Positions 49,710 through 60,698 of a DNA stretch of 64,000 nucleotides are shown here, one piece after another. Origin of the DNA: Sphingomonas sp. AP4-R1 (GTDB taxonomy: Bacteria; Pseudomonadota; Alphaproteobacteria; Sphingomonadales; Sphingomonadaceae); contig NZ_CP053346.1 of assembly GCF_013113735.1 (NCBI RefSeq), positions 3,052,001 through 3,116,000 on the forward strand, read 5' to 3'. Both the position numbers and the translations under genes were made by a program. How positions within the stretch are numbered: position 1 is the first letter of the stretch; each line of letters opens with the position of its first letter. The notes beneath the pieces were generated by a model, which saw only the letters and a program-made list of their open reading frames with translations, was not told where the DNA came from and made no database searches.

Positions 49710-50243
49710 ATGTCGGAAACCAGGTTCGCGGATACGGCTGCGGAGCTTTCGAACGGGCTGAAATCCGCGATGCGGCGGATGCCGGGCGCGGTCGCCTTGA
49801 TCACGACGCGCGATCCCGCGACCGATCAGCCCGCCGGGCTGGCGGCGTCCGCGGTGATTCCCGTCTCGATGGAGCCGCCGTCGATGCTGGTGGCGATCAA
49901 TCGCGCCTCCAGCGCGCATAGCGCGATCGAGCGCGCGCAGCGTTATTGCGTCAATCTGCTGGGCACGACGCACACCGCGTTCGTCAGCCTGTTTTCGAAC
50001 AGCGCGATGCGCGAACAGCGCTTCGCCTCCGACGAATGGCGCTATCAGGACGGCATTCCCTATCTGCCCAGCGCCTGCTCCAGCATCTTCTGCGAAATCC
50101 GCACGACCCTCGTCCACGGCACGCACGAGCTGTTCATCGGCGACGTCTATGACGTGCGGAGCGCGGGCGGAGACGGTGAGCCCGCCGATCCGCTCGGCTG
50201 GCTGGAAGGGACGTTCGCGCAACTGGGCCGCCTTCCGATCTGA
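49710..50243 (+). CDS. Flavin reductase-family protein
   Basis: The 177-residue protein is a flavin reductase-like (FMN-binding split barrel) enzyme: [50 protein letters not shown] and [27 protein letters not shown] lies upstream of the ATG. These proteins reduce FMN or FAD with NAD(P)H for a separate oxygenase, which is not encoded nearby. It could in principle serve the SsuD-like enzyme of the distant sulfonate operon. Substrate and partner unknown. Confidence 0.88.
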   Translation: MSETRFADTAAELSNGLKSAMRRMPGAVALITTRDPATDQPAGLAASAVIPVSMEPPSMLVAINRASSAHSAIERAQRYCVNLLGTTHTAFVSLFSNSAMREQRFASDEWRYQDGIPYLPSACSSIFCEIRTTLVHGTHELFIGDVYDVRSAGGDGEPADPLGWLEGTFAQLGRLPI

Positions 50244-50262
50244 AGCGAAGCGAGGAACGCCG

Positions 50263-50793
50263 ATGCCGCTGTACGAACTGGACGGGCTGAGCCCGACTTT
50301 GCCCGAGGACGGATCCGCCTGGATCGCGCCGAGCGCCGACGTGATCGGCGATGCGCGACTGGGGCAGGGGGCGAGCATCTGGTTCGGCGCGGTCGTGCGA
50401 TCGGACAATACGCCGATCGTGATCGGCGCGCGCAGCAACGTGCAGGACGGGGCGATGCTCCATTCCGATCCCGGATCGCCGCTCACGATCGGGGAGGATG
50501 TGACGGTGGGGCATCACGCGATCCTCCACGGCTGCACGGTGGGCGATGGCGTGCTGGTGGGGATGGGCGCGACCATCCTCAACAATGCGGTGATCGGGGA
50601 TGGCTGCCTCGTCGGCGCGGGCGCGCTGGTGACGGAAGGCAAGATCTTCCCGCCCGGCAGCCTGATCGTGGGATCGCCCGCGCAGGTGAAGCGCACGCTG
50701 TCGCCGGAGGCGGCGGCGGGGCTGCGGGCGTCCGCCGCCAGCTATGTCGCCAATGCGGCGCGCTTCCGGGCAGGGCTGAAGCGGGTGGATTGA
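50263..50793 (+). CDS. Gamma-carbonic anhydrase-family protein
   Basis: The 176-residue left-handed beta-helix protein has hexapeptide repeats ([69 protein letters not shown]). Candidate metal ligands are H in AMLHSD and HH in VGHHAILH. This is the YrdA/PaaY group, usually trimeric, some with carbonic anhydrase activity. It starts 19 bases after the flavin reductase. Actual activity cannot be told from the sequence. Confidence 0.9.
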   Translation: MPLYELDGLSPTLPEDGSAWIAPSADVIGDARLGQGASIWFGAVVRSDNTPIVIGARSNVQDGAMLHSDPGSPLTIGEDVTVGHHAILHGCTVGDGVLVGMGATILNNAVIGDGCLVGAGALVTEGKIFPPGSLIVGSPAQVKRTLSPEAAAGLRASAASYVANAARFRAGLKRVD

Positions 50794-50802
50794 TAGGTTC
50801 GT

Positions 50803-50842
50803 CCGTCATTGCGAGCGTGCTTCGCTACGCTCACAATGACGG
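50803..50842. repeat. Short REP-like inverted repeat
   Basis: CCGTCATTGCGAGCGT and ACGCTCACAATGACGG pair (15 of 16) around GCTTCGCT. CGTCATTGCGAGCG is a common core of alphaproteobacterial REP sequences. It lies between convergent genes and may also act as a terminator for both. Confidence 0.7.
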
Positions 50843-50881
50843 AGAGCTGGATAGCGACCGGACGTACACTGGCGGCCAAAA

Positions 50882-52369
50882 TCAGAGGCAGCTTTCCAGA
50901 TAGGGCTGATCGAAGCCGAACTGCTTGGCCTTTTCCAGCGTGTACGGGCGCAGGCCCGCCGAGCGATATTCGCCGATGATCTTGCCGTCGCTCGTCTCGT
51001 CCAGATATTCGAACTTGAACAGCTCCTGCGTGACGATCACGGGGCCTTCCATGCCGATCACCTCGGTGATGTTCGTGATGCGGCGGGAGCCGTCGCGCAG
51101 GCGCTTCACCTGGATGATCAGATCGACCGAATCCGCGATCTGACGGCTGATCGCCTCCTTCGGCACCTTGATGTCCGACATCATCACCATGTTTTCCATA
51201 CGCGCCAGCGCCTCGCGCGGGCTGTTCGAGTGGAGCGTACACATGGAGCCGTCATGGCCGGTGTTCATGGCCGCGAGCATGTCGAAACATTCGGGCCCAC
51301 GGATTTCGCCGAGGATGATGCGATCGGGGCGCATACGCAGCGCGTTGACGACGAGATCGCGGATCGTGATCGCGCCGTGGCCCTCCAGATTGGCGGGGCG
51401 GGTTTCCAGCGGCAGCCAGTGCGGCTGCTGCAGGCGAAGCTCGGCCGCGTCCTCGATCGTGATCACGCGCTCGCCCGGATCGATCATCTTGGAGAGCGCA
51501 TTGAGCATCGTCGTCTTGCCCGAGCCCGTGCCGCCCGAAATGACGATGTTGAAGCGGCTGGCGCCCGCGATCTTCAGCGCCGTCGCCATCGCGTTCGACA
51601 TCGAGCCGCCATTGGCCATCATGTCGAGCGTGATCGGCTTGGCCGAGAATTTACGGATCGAGATGGCCGTGCCGCGCAGCGAGAGCGGCGGCACGATCAC
51701 GTTGACGCGGCTGCCGTCCTGCAGGCGGGCGTCGGCGAGTGGCGTGGTCTGATCGACGCGGCGGCCGACCTTGGAGACGATGCGCTGCGCGATCTGGAAC
51801 AGATGCTCCTCGTCGCGGAACTGGACGTTGGCCAGCTCCAGCTTGCCCTTGCGCTCGACATAGGTCTGCTCGGGGCCGTTGACCATGATGTCGGTGATCA
51901 GCGGATCGGACAGCAGTTCCTCAAGCGGCCCCAGGCCGAGCAGCTCATCGACCAGCACCTTTTCGAGCGCATATTGCTCGCGCCGGTTCAGCGTGATGCG
52001 CAGTTCGGCCAGCACCTCGCCGATGATCGGGCGGAATTCCTCGGCCAGCTCTTCCTTGGAGAGCGTGGCGGCGGCTTCGGCGTCGACCCGCTCCAGCAGG
52101 CGGGGAAGCACCTGCTCCTTGATCTTGTGGACAGAGGCCTCGAAGCCGTCGCCGCGCGAATTGCCGGCCTCGGCGCTGGCGGCGACGCGCGCGGCGAGCC
52201 GCTCCATCGCATCGCGGGGGGAGGCGCCATCCGTCTCGGGCTCGGCCGGTGCGTCGATCGGAGGAAACTGGGCACCGCCCTCGACGGCGCCGGGCTGGAC
52301 CGGCCGGGCCGATCCGAATCCGCTGGCGCGACCGCCACCCATTCCACCACGTCGCCCGAAAGCACTCAT
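50882..52369 (-). CDS. cpaF: CpaF/TadA-type pilus assembly ATPase
   Basis: The 495-residue protein is a type II/IV secretion ATPase of the Flp/Tad pilus. A ~75-residue disordered, Gly/Pro-rich N-terminus precedes a three-helix region and the ATPase core with Walker A GGTGSGKT (279-286), ITIEDAAELRLQQPHW (Asp box), RMRPDRIILGEIRG (Walker B) and TGHDGSMCTLHSNSPREAL (His box). It would power pilin assembly from the cytoplasm. No other tad/cpa genes lie within the window, so its partners must be located beyond it or elsewhere. Confidence 0.95.
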   Translation of the reverse strand: MSAFGRRGGMGGGRASGFGSARPVQPGAVEGGAQFPPIDAPAEPETDGASPRDAMERLAARVAASAEAGNSRGDGFEASVHKIKEQVLPRLLERVDAEAAATLSKEELAEEFRPIIGEVLAELRITLNRREQYALEKVLVDELLGLGPLEELLSDPLITDIMVNGPEQTYVERKGKLELANVQFRDEEHLFQIAQRIVSKVGRRVDQTTPLADARLQDGSRVNVIVPPLSLRGTAISIRKFSAKPITLDMMANGGSMSNAMATALKIAGASRFNIVISGGTGSGKTTMLNALSKMIDPGERVITIEDAAELRLQQPHWLPLETRPANLEGHGAITIRDLVVNALRMRPDRIILGEIRGPECFDMLAAMNTGHDGSMCTLHSNSPREALARMENMVMMSDIKVPKEAISRQIADSVDLIIQVKRLRDGSRRITNITEVIGMEGPVIVTQELFKFEYLDETSDGKIIGEYRSAGLRPYTLEKAKQFGFDQPYLESCL

Positions 52370-52520
52370 CAGTCTGTCCCGTCTCCGCCCTGGCGGCGGC
52401 TATCACCCAGAGACAGGAGCCTTAGGCAAAAGCCCTTGACGAGGCGTTAAGCAACGAAAGACGCTGAGAAAATCGGAAGCGAGAAAGAAGGGCGCTAGGG
52501 ACGGCGCGCCCGTGCCGGGA

Positions 52521-52781
52521 TCAGGCGTCGACAGCGCTTTCGGCGAGGACGGTCAGGCCCTTTTCGTTCACCTCGGCAAAGCCGCCGTCGAGGCGGATGC
52601 GCGCGGAGACGGTGGTGGCGCTGGAATAGACGGTCAGCTCGCCGGGACGGATCACCGACATGACCGGCGCATGGCCTTCGAGCACGCCGAAATCGCCCTC
52701 GGTGCCGGGGACGACCACCATGTGGACCTCCTCGGAGCGGACCAGTTTCTCGGGCGTGACGAGTTCGAAGTGCAGGGCCAT
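52521..52781 (-). CDS. atpC: ATP synthase F1 epsilon subunit, short form
   Basis: The 86-residue protein contains only the N-terminal beta-sandwich of epsilon ([47 protein letters not shown]). The C-terminal two-helix domain found in the usual ~135-residue subunit is absent; the frame ends VLAESAVDA. That domain blocks ATP hydrolysis in many bacteria, so this enzyme must be held in check otherwise, for instance by the alphaproteobacterial zeta inhibitor. It is separated from atpD by a 133-base spacer full of hairpins. Confidence 0.93.
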   Translation of the reverse strand: MALHFELVTPEKLVRSEEVHMVVVPGTEGDFGVLEGHAPVMSVIRPGELTVYSSATTVSARIRLDGGFAEVNEKGLTVLAESAVDA

Positions 52782-52793
52782 CTCAACCTTCTT

Positions 52794-52906
52794 CCCCCCT
52801 CCCGCGTGCGGGAGGGGTCGGGGGTGGGCTTCGCGAGCGCCGTCAGGCGGTTCGCCGGAGGTGGGATATTGCCCACCCCCAACCCCTCCCGCAGGCGGGA
52901 GGGGGG
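52794..52906. repeat. Paired-hairpin element between atpD and atpC
   Basis: Two copies of a CCCCTCCCGC-NN-GCGGGAGGGG hairpin (52796-52817 and 52884-52905) are joined by outer complementary arms CGGGGGTGGGC and GCCCACCCCC. The whole folds as a cruciform with a ~40-base centre. It resembles mobile sphingomonad REP-type elements. Position in the operon suggests partial termination or mRNA protection. Confidence 0.75.
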
Positions 52907-52914
52907 TCTTTCAG

Positions 52915-54399
<1,485 letters not shown>

Positions 54400-55287
54400 T
54401 TACAGCGCTTCCGCGCCAGAGATGATTTCCACCAGTTCGGTCGTGATCGCGGCCTGGCGGGCTCGGTTATACTGGATGCTGAGGCGCTTGATCATGTCAC
54501 CGGCGTTGCGGGTGGCATTGTCCATCGCGTTCATCTGCGCGCCGTAGAAGCCCGCCTGATTTTCCAGCATCGCGCGGTAGATCTGGATCGCGACGTTGCG
54601 CGGCAGCAGCTCGGCGAGGATCGATTCCTCGTCGGGCTCATATTCGATCGCGGCGGACGCCGTCTCGACCGCGCCATCGTTGGCGGGCTTGGTCACGGCG
54701 GCGGGGATGATCTGGATCACCTGCGGCGTCTGGACGAGCGCCGACTGGAACTTCGAGAAGATCAGGTGGCACACGTCGAACTCGCCGGCCTCGAACCGCG
54801 CGATCAGATCGCGCGCGATCGTGAGCGCCTCGCCGAAGGCGGCGTTCTTCACATGGCTCATGTCATGATCGTGGACGATCATGCCCGGATACATGCGGCG
54901 GATCACGGCGCGGCCCTTGCGGCCGGCAATGTAGAAGCGGACCTTCTTGCCGGCGGCGATCAGCGCATCGGCCTTCGCGCGGGCGGCACGGACGATATTC
55001 GTGTTGAAGCCGCCGGCGAGGCCGCGCTCGGACGTCGCGACGACGAGCAGGTGGACCTCGTCCTTGCCGGTGCCGGCGAGGAGCTTCGGCGAATTCGGGC
55101 CGATCGTCACCTTGGACGCCAGGCTCGCCATCACCGCTTCGAGGCGCTCCGCATAGGGGCGGCCCGCGACGGCGGCGTCGGTCGCGCGGCGCAGCTTGGC
55201 GGCCGCGACCGTCTTCATGGCGCGCGTGATCTTCTGGGTCGATTTGACCGAGGCGATCCGGACCTTGAGGCTCTTGAGACTAGGCAT
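54400..55287 (-). CDS. atpG: ATP synthase F1 gamma subunit
   Basis: The 295-residue central-stalk subunit has the family N-terminus MPSLKSLKVRIASVKSTQKITRAMKTVAAAKLRRA and the C-terminal helix LEN-like QAGFYGAQMNAMDNATRNAGDMIKRLSIQYNRARQAAITTELVEIISGAEAL. It rotates inside the alpha/beta ring to couple proton flow to catalysis. It is separated from atpA by a 110-base spacer with an inverted repeat. Confidence 0.98.
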   Translation of the reverse strand: MPSLKSLKVRIASVKSTQKITRAMKTVAAAKLRRATDAAVAGRPYAERLEAVMASLASKVTIGPNSPKLLAGTGKDEVHLLVVATSERGLAGGFNTNIVRAARAKADALIAAGKKVRFYIAGRKGRAVIRRMYPGMIVHDHDMSHVKNAAFGEALTIARDLIARFEAGEFDVCHLIFSKFQSALVQTPQVIQIIPAAVTKPANDGAVETASAAIEYEPDEESILAELLPRNVAIQIYRAMLENQAGFYGAQMNAMDNATRNAGDMIKRLSIQYNRARQAAITTELVEIISGAEAL

Positions 55288-55302
55288 TCGTCATCCAAAT
55301 TG

Positions 55303-55380
55303 CCCGTTCGGACTGAGCTTGTCGAAGTCCCGTTCTTCTTGAAAGAAAGGACGGACCTTCGACAGGCTCAGGGCGAGCGG
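55303..55380. repeat. Inverted repeat between atpA and atpG
   Basis: Left arm around CGGACTGAGCTTGTCGAAG and right arm around CTTCGACAGGCTCAGGGCG pair imperfectly over ~28 bases, with a shorter TTCTT/AAGAA hairpin between. The TGAGCTTGTCGAAG...CTTCGACAGGCTCA unit is a familiar dispersed sphingomonad repeat. Confidence 0.7.
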
Positions 55381-55397
55381 GTTTTCCCCAGTATCGA

Positions 55398-57484
<2,087 letters not shown>

Positions 57485-57713
57485 GCGCTTACTTTCCCCC
57501 GAATGATATGGTGCTCCGCCACCAGAAGCGGAGCCAATGACGAGTGCGCCCGGAACCGGGCTGCTCGTCTCAGTCGCGGCCGCCTAGCAAAGGGGGGCAG
57601 GCGATGCAAGCGAGGCTCCGACCGGGGCGGACGCATGGGCGGAAATGTCAGGGGGGGGGCTTTGACCGCAAGGCGCGGGATGCGGGCGACGTGGCCTGTG
57701 GTACAAGGGCCGC

Positions 57714-58580
57714 ATGATCGAGGATGCGATGCGGATCGATGAGGCGGAGGCGTGGCGGGCCGTGCGGGCCCGCGATCGGACGGCGGACGGGCGCTTCGTC
57801 ACGGGCGTCCTGTCGACCGGGATCTACTGCCGCCCGTCCTGCGCGGCGCGGCACCCCCGCCGGGAGAATGTGCGCTTCCATCCCGATCCCGCCGCCGCGC
57901 GCGCTGCCGGCCTGCGCCCCTGCCTGCGCTGCCGGCCGGACGACGTGGCGGCCGACGAACTGGCCATCGCGCGCGCCATCGCCCTGATCGCCGAGGCGGA
58001 GATGCCGCCCTCGCTGACCGAGATGGCGGAGGTGGCGGGCTACAGCCCGCATCATTTCCACCGCCTGTTCCGGCGGGCGACGGGGGTGACGCCCGCCGCC
58101 TATGCCCGAGCCGTCCGCGCGCGTCGGGTGGAGCAGGCGCTGGCGGCGGAGCCGGACGTGACGGCGGCGGTCTATGCGGCGGGCTATGCCGCGCCGGCGC
58201 GTTTCTATGCCGATGCGGATCGCCGGCTGGGCATGACTCCCGGTGCATGGCGGCGGGGCGGACAGGGGGAAATGATCCGCTGGTGCCGCGTGCCGACGGC
58301 TCTGGGCGCGATGCTGTTCGCCGCGACCGGGCGCGGCGTGTGTCGGCTCGCGTTCGACGAAGGCGAGGATGATCTGCGGCGCCGTTTCCCGCTCGCGCGG
58401 GTGGAGCATGGCGGCGCCGACATGGTGACGCAGGCGGCGCGCGCGGTCGCCGCCGTGCGGATGCCGGCGGGCGGCCCGGCCGTGTCCGATGCCGTGCGCC
58501 GTGCCGCCTTCGAGGAAGCCGCCCGGATGGAACTCGCCCGACCCCCGATAGCAGGCGAGGCCGACCGGGACGCGGCCTGA
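57714..58580 (+). CDS. Truncated Ada-type DNA repair activator
   Basis: The 288-residue protein has the Ada N-terminal zinc domain with its four cysteines C39, C43 (GIYCRPSCAARHP), C70 and C73 (LRPCLRCRPD), of which C39 matches the methyl-phosphotriester acceptor. An AraC-type helix-turn-helix region follows (~90-185, LTEMAEVAGYSPHHFHRLFRRATGVTPAAYARAVRARRVEQAL). A partial N-terminal domain of the O6-methylguanine methyltransferase (GAMLFAATGRGVCRLAFDE) is present. The catalytic PCHR part is missing, so it can only sense phosphotriesters and activate. AAGGG precedes its ATG. Confidence 0.88.
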   Translation: MIEDAMRIDEAEAWRAVRARDRTADGRFVTGVLSTGIYCRPSCAARHPRRENVRFHPDPAAARAAGLRPCLRCRPDDVAADELAIARAIALIAEAEMPPSLTEMAEVAGYSPHHFHRLFRRATGVTPAAYARAVRARRVEQALAAEPDVTAAVYAAGYAAPARFYADADRRLGMTPGAWRRGGQGEMIRWCRVPTALGAMLFAATGRGVCRLAFDEGEDDLRRRFPLARVEHGGADMVTQAARAVAAVRMPAGGPAVSDAVRRAAFEEAARMELARPPIAGEADRDAA

Positions 58581-58588
58581 CCGGACGC

Positions 58589-59320
58589 TCAGCCGTCGTG
58601 CGGCGGGGCGAAGACGGAGAGGCCGGGACGCGCCGGGCGCTCCTGCCATCCGCCCGCCGTCCAGGCGGCGTGATGGACAGGGTTCATGTAGAGGATGCGG
58701 ATCGGCCGGGGATCGGCCTTCCACGAATCCATCGCGGCATCCACCACATCGGTCAGCACCGGCGGATCGAACGGGTTGAACAGGAACAGGACCAGGGGGC
58801 CCGGGGGAAGCGGAAAGCGCGTCGCATCGTCCAGATGGAGCGCGACGCGATCGTCGGCCCCATGGAGCGCGGCGCGCTTCGCGAAGTTGGCGACCGCCAC
58901 GTCGTGCAGTTCCTTGGCGAATTCCACGCCGATGACGCGTTGGAACGGGTGATCGGCGGCCATCAGCACCGCGCGGCCCTTGCCCGAGCCCAGATCGATG
59001 AAGGTGGCGCCTTCGACCGGAATGTCGAGCAGGGCGACGGCGGCTTCGAAATCCTCGGTCGGCGTGGCGATGTGATTGCCGCCGGCCGCTCCGTTCTCGC
59101 CCACGATCTTCATCGTGTAGAGCGTCTGGATCCCGCCCGTATCGTAACCGGCGGCGTCGAAGCGCGCATCATCCTGCCGCTTCATGCGCCGATAGGCGCG
59201 ACCGCTCGCGCCCAGCCGAGAACGCACCTTCTCGATCAGCCGGGACGGGCCCTCGGCCGCCAGGATGGTCGACATGCGGGCCACAAAGCGGGCGGCTCTC
59301 GACAGAGCGGATCGGTTCAT
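58589..59320 (-). CDS. Class I SAM-dependent methyltransferase, uncharacterised
   Basis: The 243-residue protein starts at ATG 59320 (an extension to 59347 lacks support). A Rossmann methyltransferase core is seen: TFIDLGSGKGRAVLMAADHPFQRVIGVEFAKELHDVAVAN (motif I and the acidic motif II end), VALHLDDATRFPLPPGPLVLFLFNPFD (motif IV). The N-terminal ~95 residues are basic and helical, ending in the phrase HIATPTEDFEAAVALL. Target unknown. It converges with the ada-like gene, 8 bases apart. Confidence 0.85.
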   Translation of the reverse strand: MNRSALSRAARFVARMSTILAAEGPSRLIEKVRSRLGASGRAYRRMKRQDDARFDAAGYDTGGIQTLYTMKIVGENGAAGGNHIATPTEDFEAAVALLDIPVEGATFIDLGSGKGRAVLMAADHPFQRVIGVEFAKELHDVAVANFAKRAALHGADDRVALHLDDATRFPLPPGPLVLFLFNPFDPPVLTDVVDAAMDSWKADPRPIRILYMNPVHHAAWTAGGWQERPARPGLSVFAPPHDG

Positions 59321-59546
59321 TCGCGGGTTCCTATCGGCTGCGCACATATTGGGACAACGGACCCGCTATCAGGCTGGGGTTTCCAAAAGGATAGCGCCTG
59401 CGCACCACTTCGTCCGCAAGGCCCGCCGATGTTTACCAAATGTTGCACACCTCCGCGTAGGTGAACCCTATGACCGGGGGATGCCCGCATCCCTTTGTCG
59501 CGGGCAATGGCTGGGAACCAACTGTACCGTGCGTATAGATTTTTCG

Positions 59547-60518
59547 ATGACCAAGCCTGAGATCGGCCCCGCTTATCCCGGGGATCGGCCGGATATTCCG
59601 CAGGAGCCGCGCAAGGCCGTGCGGCCGGGCGCCTCGCGCAACCGCGCGATGATGGCGCTGCGGCACGTGGCGCTCGGCCTCCGCCACTGGCCGCTGATGC
59701 TGAAGCTGTGGCAGGCGCCGGCCGGCAGCCCCCTGTCCGCGATCGTCCGCTGGCGCCCGGAAATCTGGGGCATGCTGCAGGCCCCGTTCGTCTCCGCCTG
59801 GTGGGAGGCGGACGAGCGCTTCGACCGGATCATCGATCATTGCGATCTGGTGGCGACGCTCGGGCGGCCGTTCGATATCCTGCCCAACGAATTCGTCGAC
59901 CTGATCGACCTGCCCGAACTTGGCGCCGACGTGCGCATCAAGATCGATTCGCCGCGCTGGATGCTGCGCGACGGCCTGCTGGTGATGAGCCTGTGGATCG
60001 GGGCGGACCGGGTCTATTCGCTCGCCTTCACGCTCTCCGACGCGCACGGGCAGCGCGTCGCCTATGTCGGCGGCATCCAGGGGCGCCGCAGCGACCATTC
60101 GCTGGAGCGCAATCGCCTGCTGACCAAGACGGCGCATGGCATGCGCCCGTCGGACCTGCTGTTCGAGATCTTCCGGATGCTGTGCCACGAGATCGGCGTG
60201 GAGCATATCCGCGGCGTATCGGACAGCAATCGCCACCAGCGCAGCGACTATTTCCGCGCGCGCACGGATTTCAGCGATCCCGTCCGCTTCGATTATGACG
60301 GCTTCTGGCGCGAGCGGGGCGGCGTGCGCGGCGCGCGCGGCTTCTTCATCCTGCCGGCCATCGCGCGCCAGCGCGCGGAGGAGGAGATTCCGGCACGCAA
60401 GCGCAAGCTCTATCGCCAGCGTCACCAGATGCTGGAGAGCATCCGCCAGCATCTGCACATCACGCTGCGCCTGCCGCACCTGATCCAGATCCAGGAGCAT
60501 GAACCGCGCTGGATGTGA
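59547..60518 (+). CDS. VirK/YbjX-family (DUF535) protein
   Basis: The 323-residue protein matches DUF535: ILPNEFVDLIDLPELGADVRIKIDSPRWMLRDGLLVMSLWIGADRVYSLAFTLS, YVGGIQGRRSDHSLERNRLLTKTAHGMRPSDLLFEIFRMLCHEIGVEHIRGVSDSNRHQRS, and the basic LPAIARQRAEEEIPARKRKLYRQRHQML. Family members (YbjX, VirK) are linked to envelope stress or virulence-protein biogenesis with no known reaction. GTG at 59529 is an alternative start. No signal peptide or helix, so cytoplasmic. Confidence 0.88.
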   Translation: MTKPEIGPAYPGDRPDIPQEPRKAVRPGASRNRAMMALRHVALGLRHWPLMLKLWQAPAGSPLSAIVRWRPEIWGMLQAPFVSAWWEADERFDRIIDHCDLVATLGRPFDILPNEFVDLIDLPELGADVRIKIDSPRWMLRDGLLVMSLWIGADRVYSLAFTLSDAHGQRVAYVGGIQGRRSDHSLERNRLLTKTAHGMRPSDLLFEIFRMLCHEIGVEHIRGVSDSNRHQRSDYFRARTDFSDPVRFDYDGFWRERGGVRGARGFFILPAIARQRAEEEIPARKRKLYRQRHQMLESIRQHLHITLRLPHLIQIQEHEPRWM

Positions 60519-60528
60519 GCTCGTTGAG

Positions 60529-60554
60529 AGAAATGCGCGAAAGAGCGCATTTCT
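60529..60554. terminator. Perfect hairpin after the DUF535 gene
   Basis: AGAAATGCGC and GCGCATTTCT pair over 10 bp around a 6-base loop, starting 10 bases past the stop codon. Ends in TTTCT, so it may act as a weak intrinsic terminator. It adjoins the larger element at 60557. Confidence 0.55.
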
Positions 60555-60556
60555 GA

Positions 60557-60679
60557 GGCGGCACCGGCCCGCTCCCCCACCCGGCCTCCCACCGGCAGTA
60601 TCTTATGGGAGGCCGTCGGGTTCCCAGCAAAGTATTACTTTGCTGGGGCCCATGCGTGGGGGAGCGGGCCGGTGCCGCC
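60557..60679. repeat. Nested inverted-repeat element, three-way-junction type
   Basis: A perfect 23-bp outer stem (60557-60579 with 60657-60679) encloses two perfect inner hairpins: CGGCCTCCCA/TGGGAGGCCG (60582-60591 with 60606-60615, 14-base loop) and CCCAGCAAAGTA/TACTTTGCTGGG (60623-60634 with 60636-60647). An ATGCGCC/GGCGCAT hairpin follows at 60680-60697. The spacer between the DUF535 gene and priA is thus almost fully base-paired. Confidence 0.8.
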
Positions 60680-60698
60680 ATGCGCCGACAGGCGCATC

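Noticed and set aside
57714..58588. Frameshift rejoining a full Ada C-terminus
   Set aside because: All three plus-strand frames after residue ~230 were read; none gives the PCHR active site before the opposing gene.
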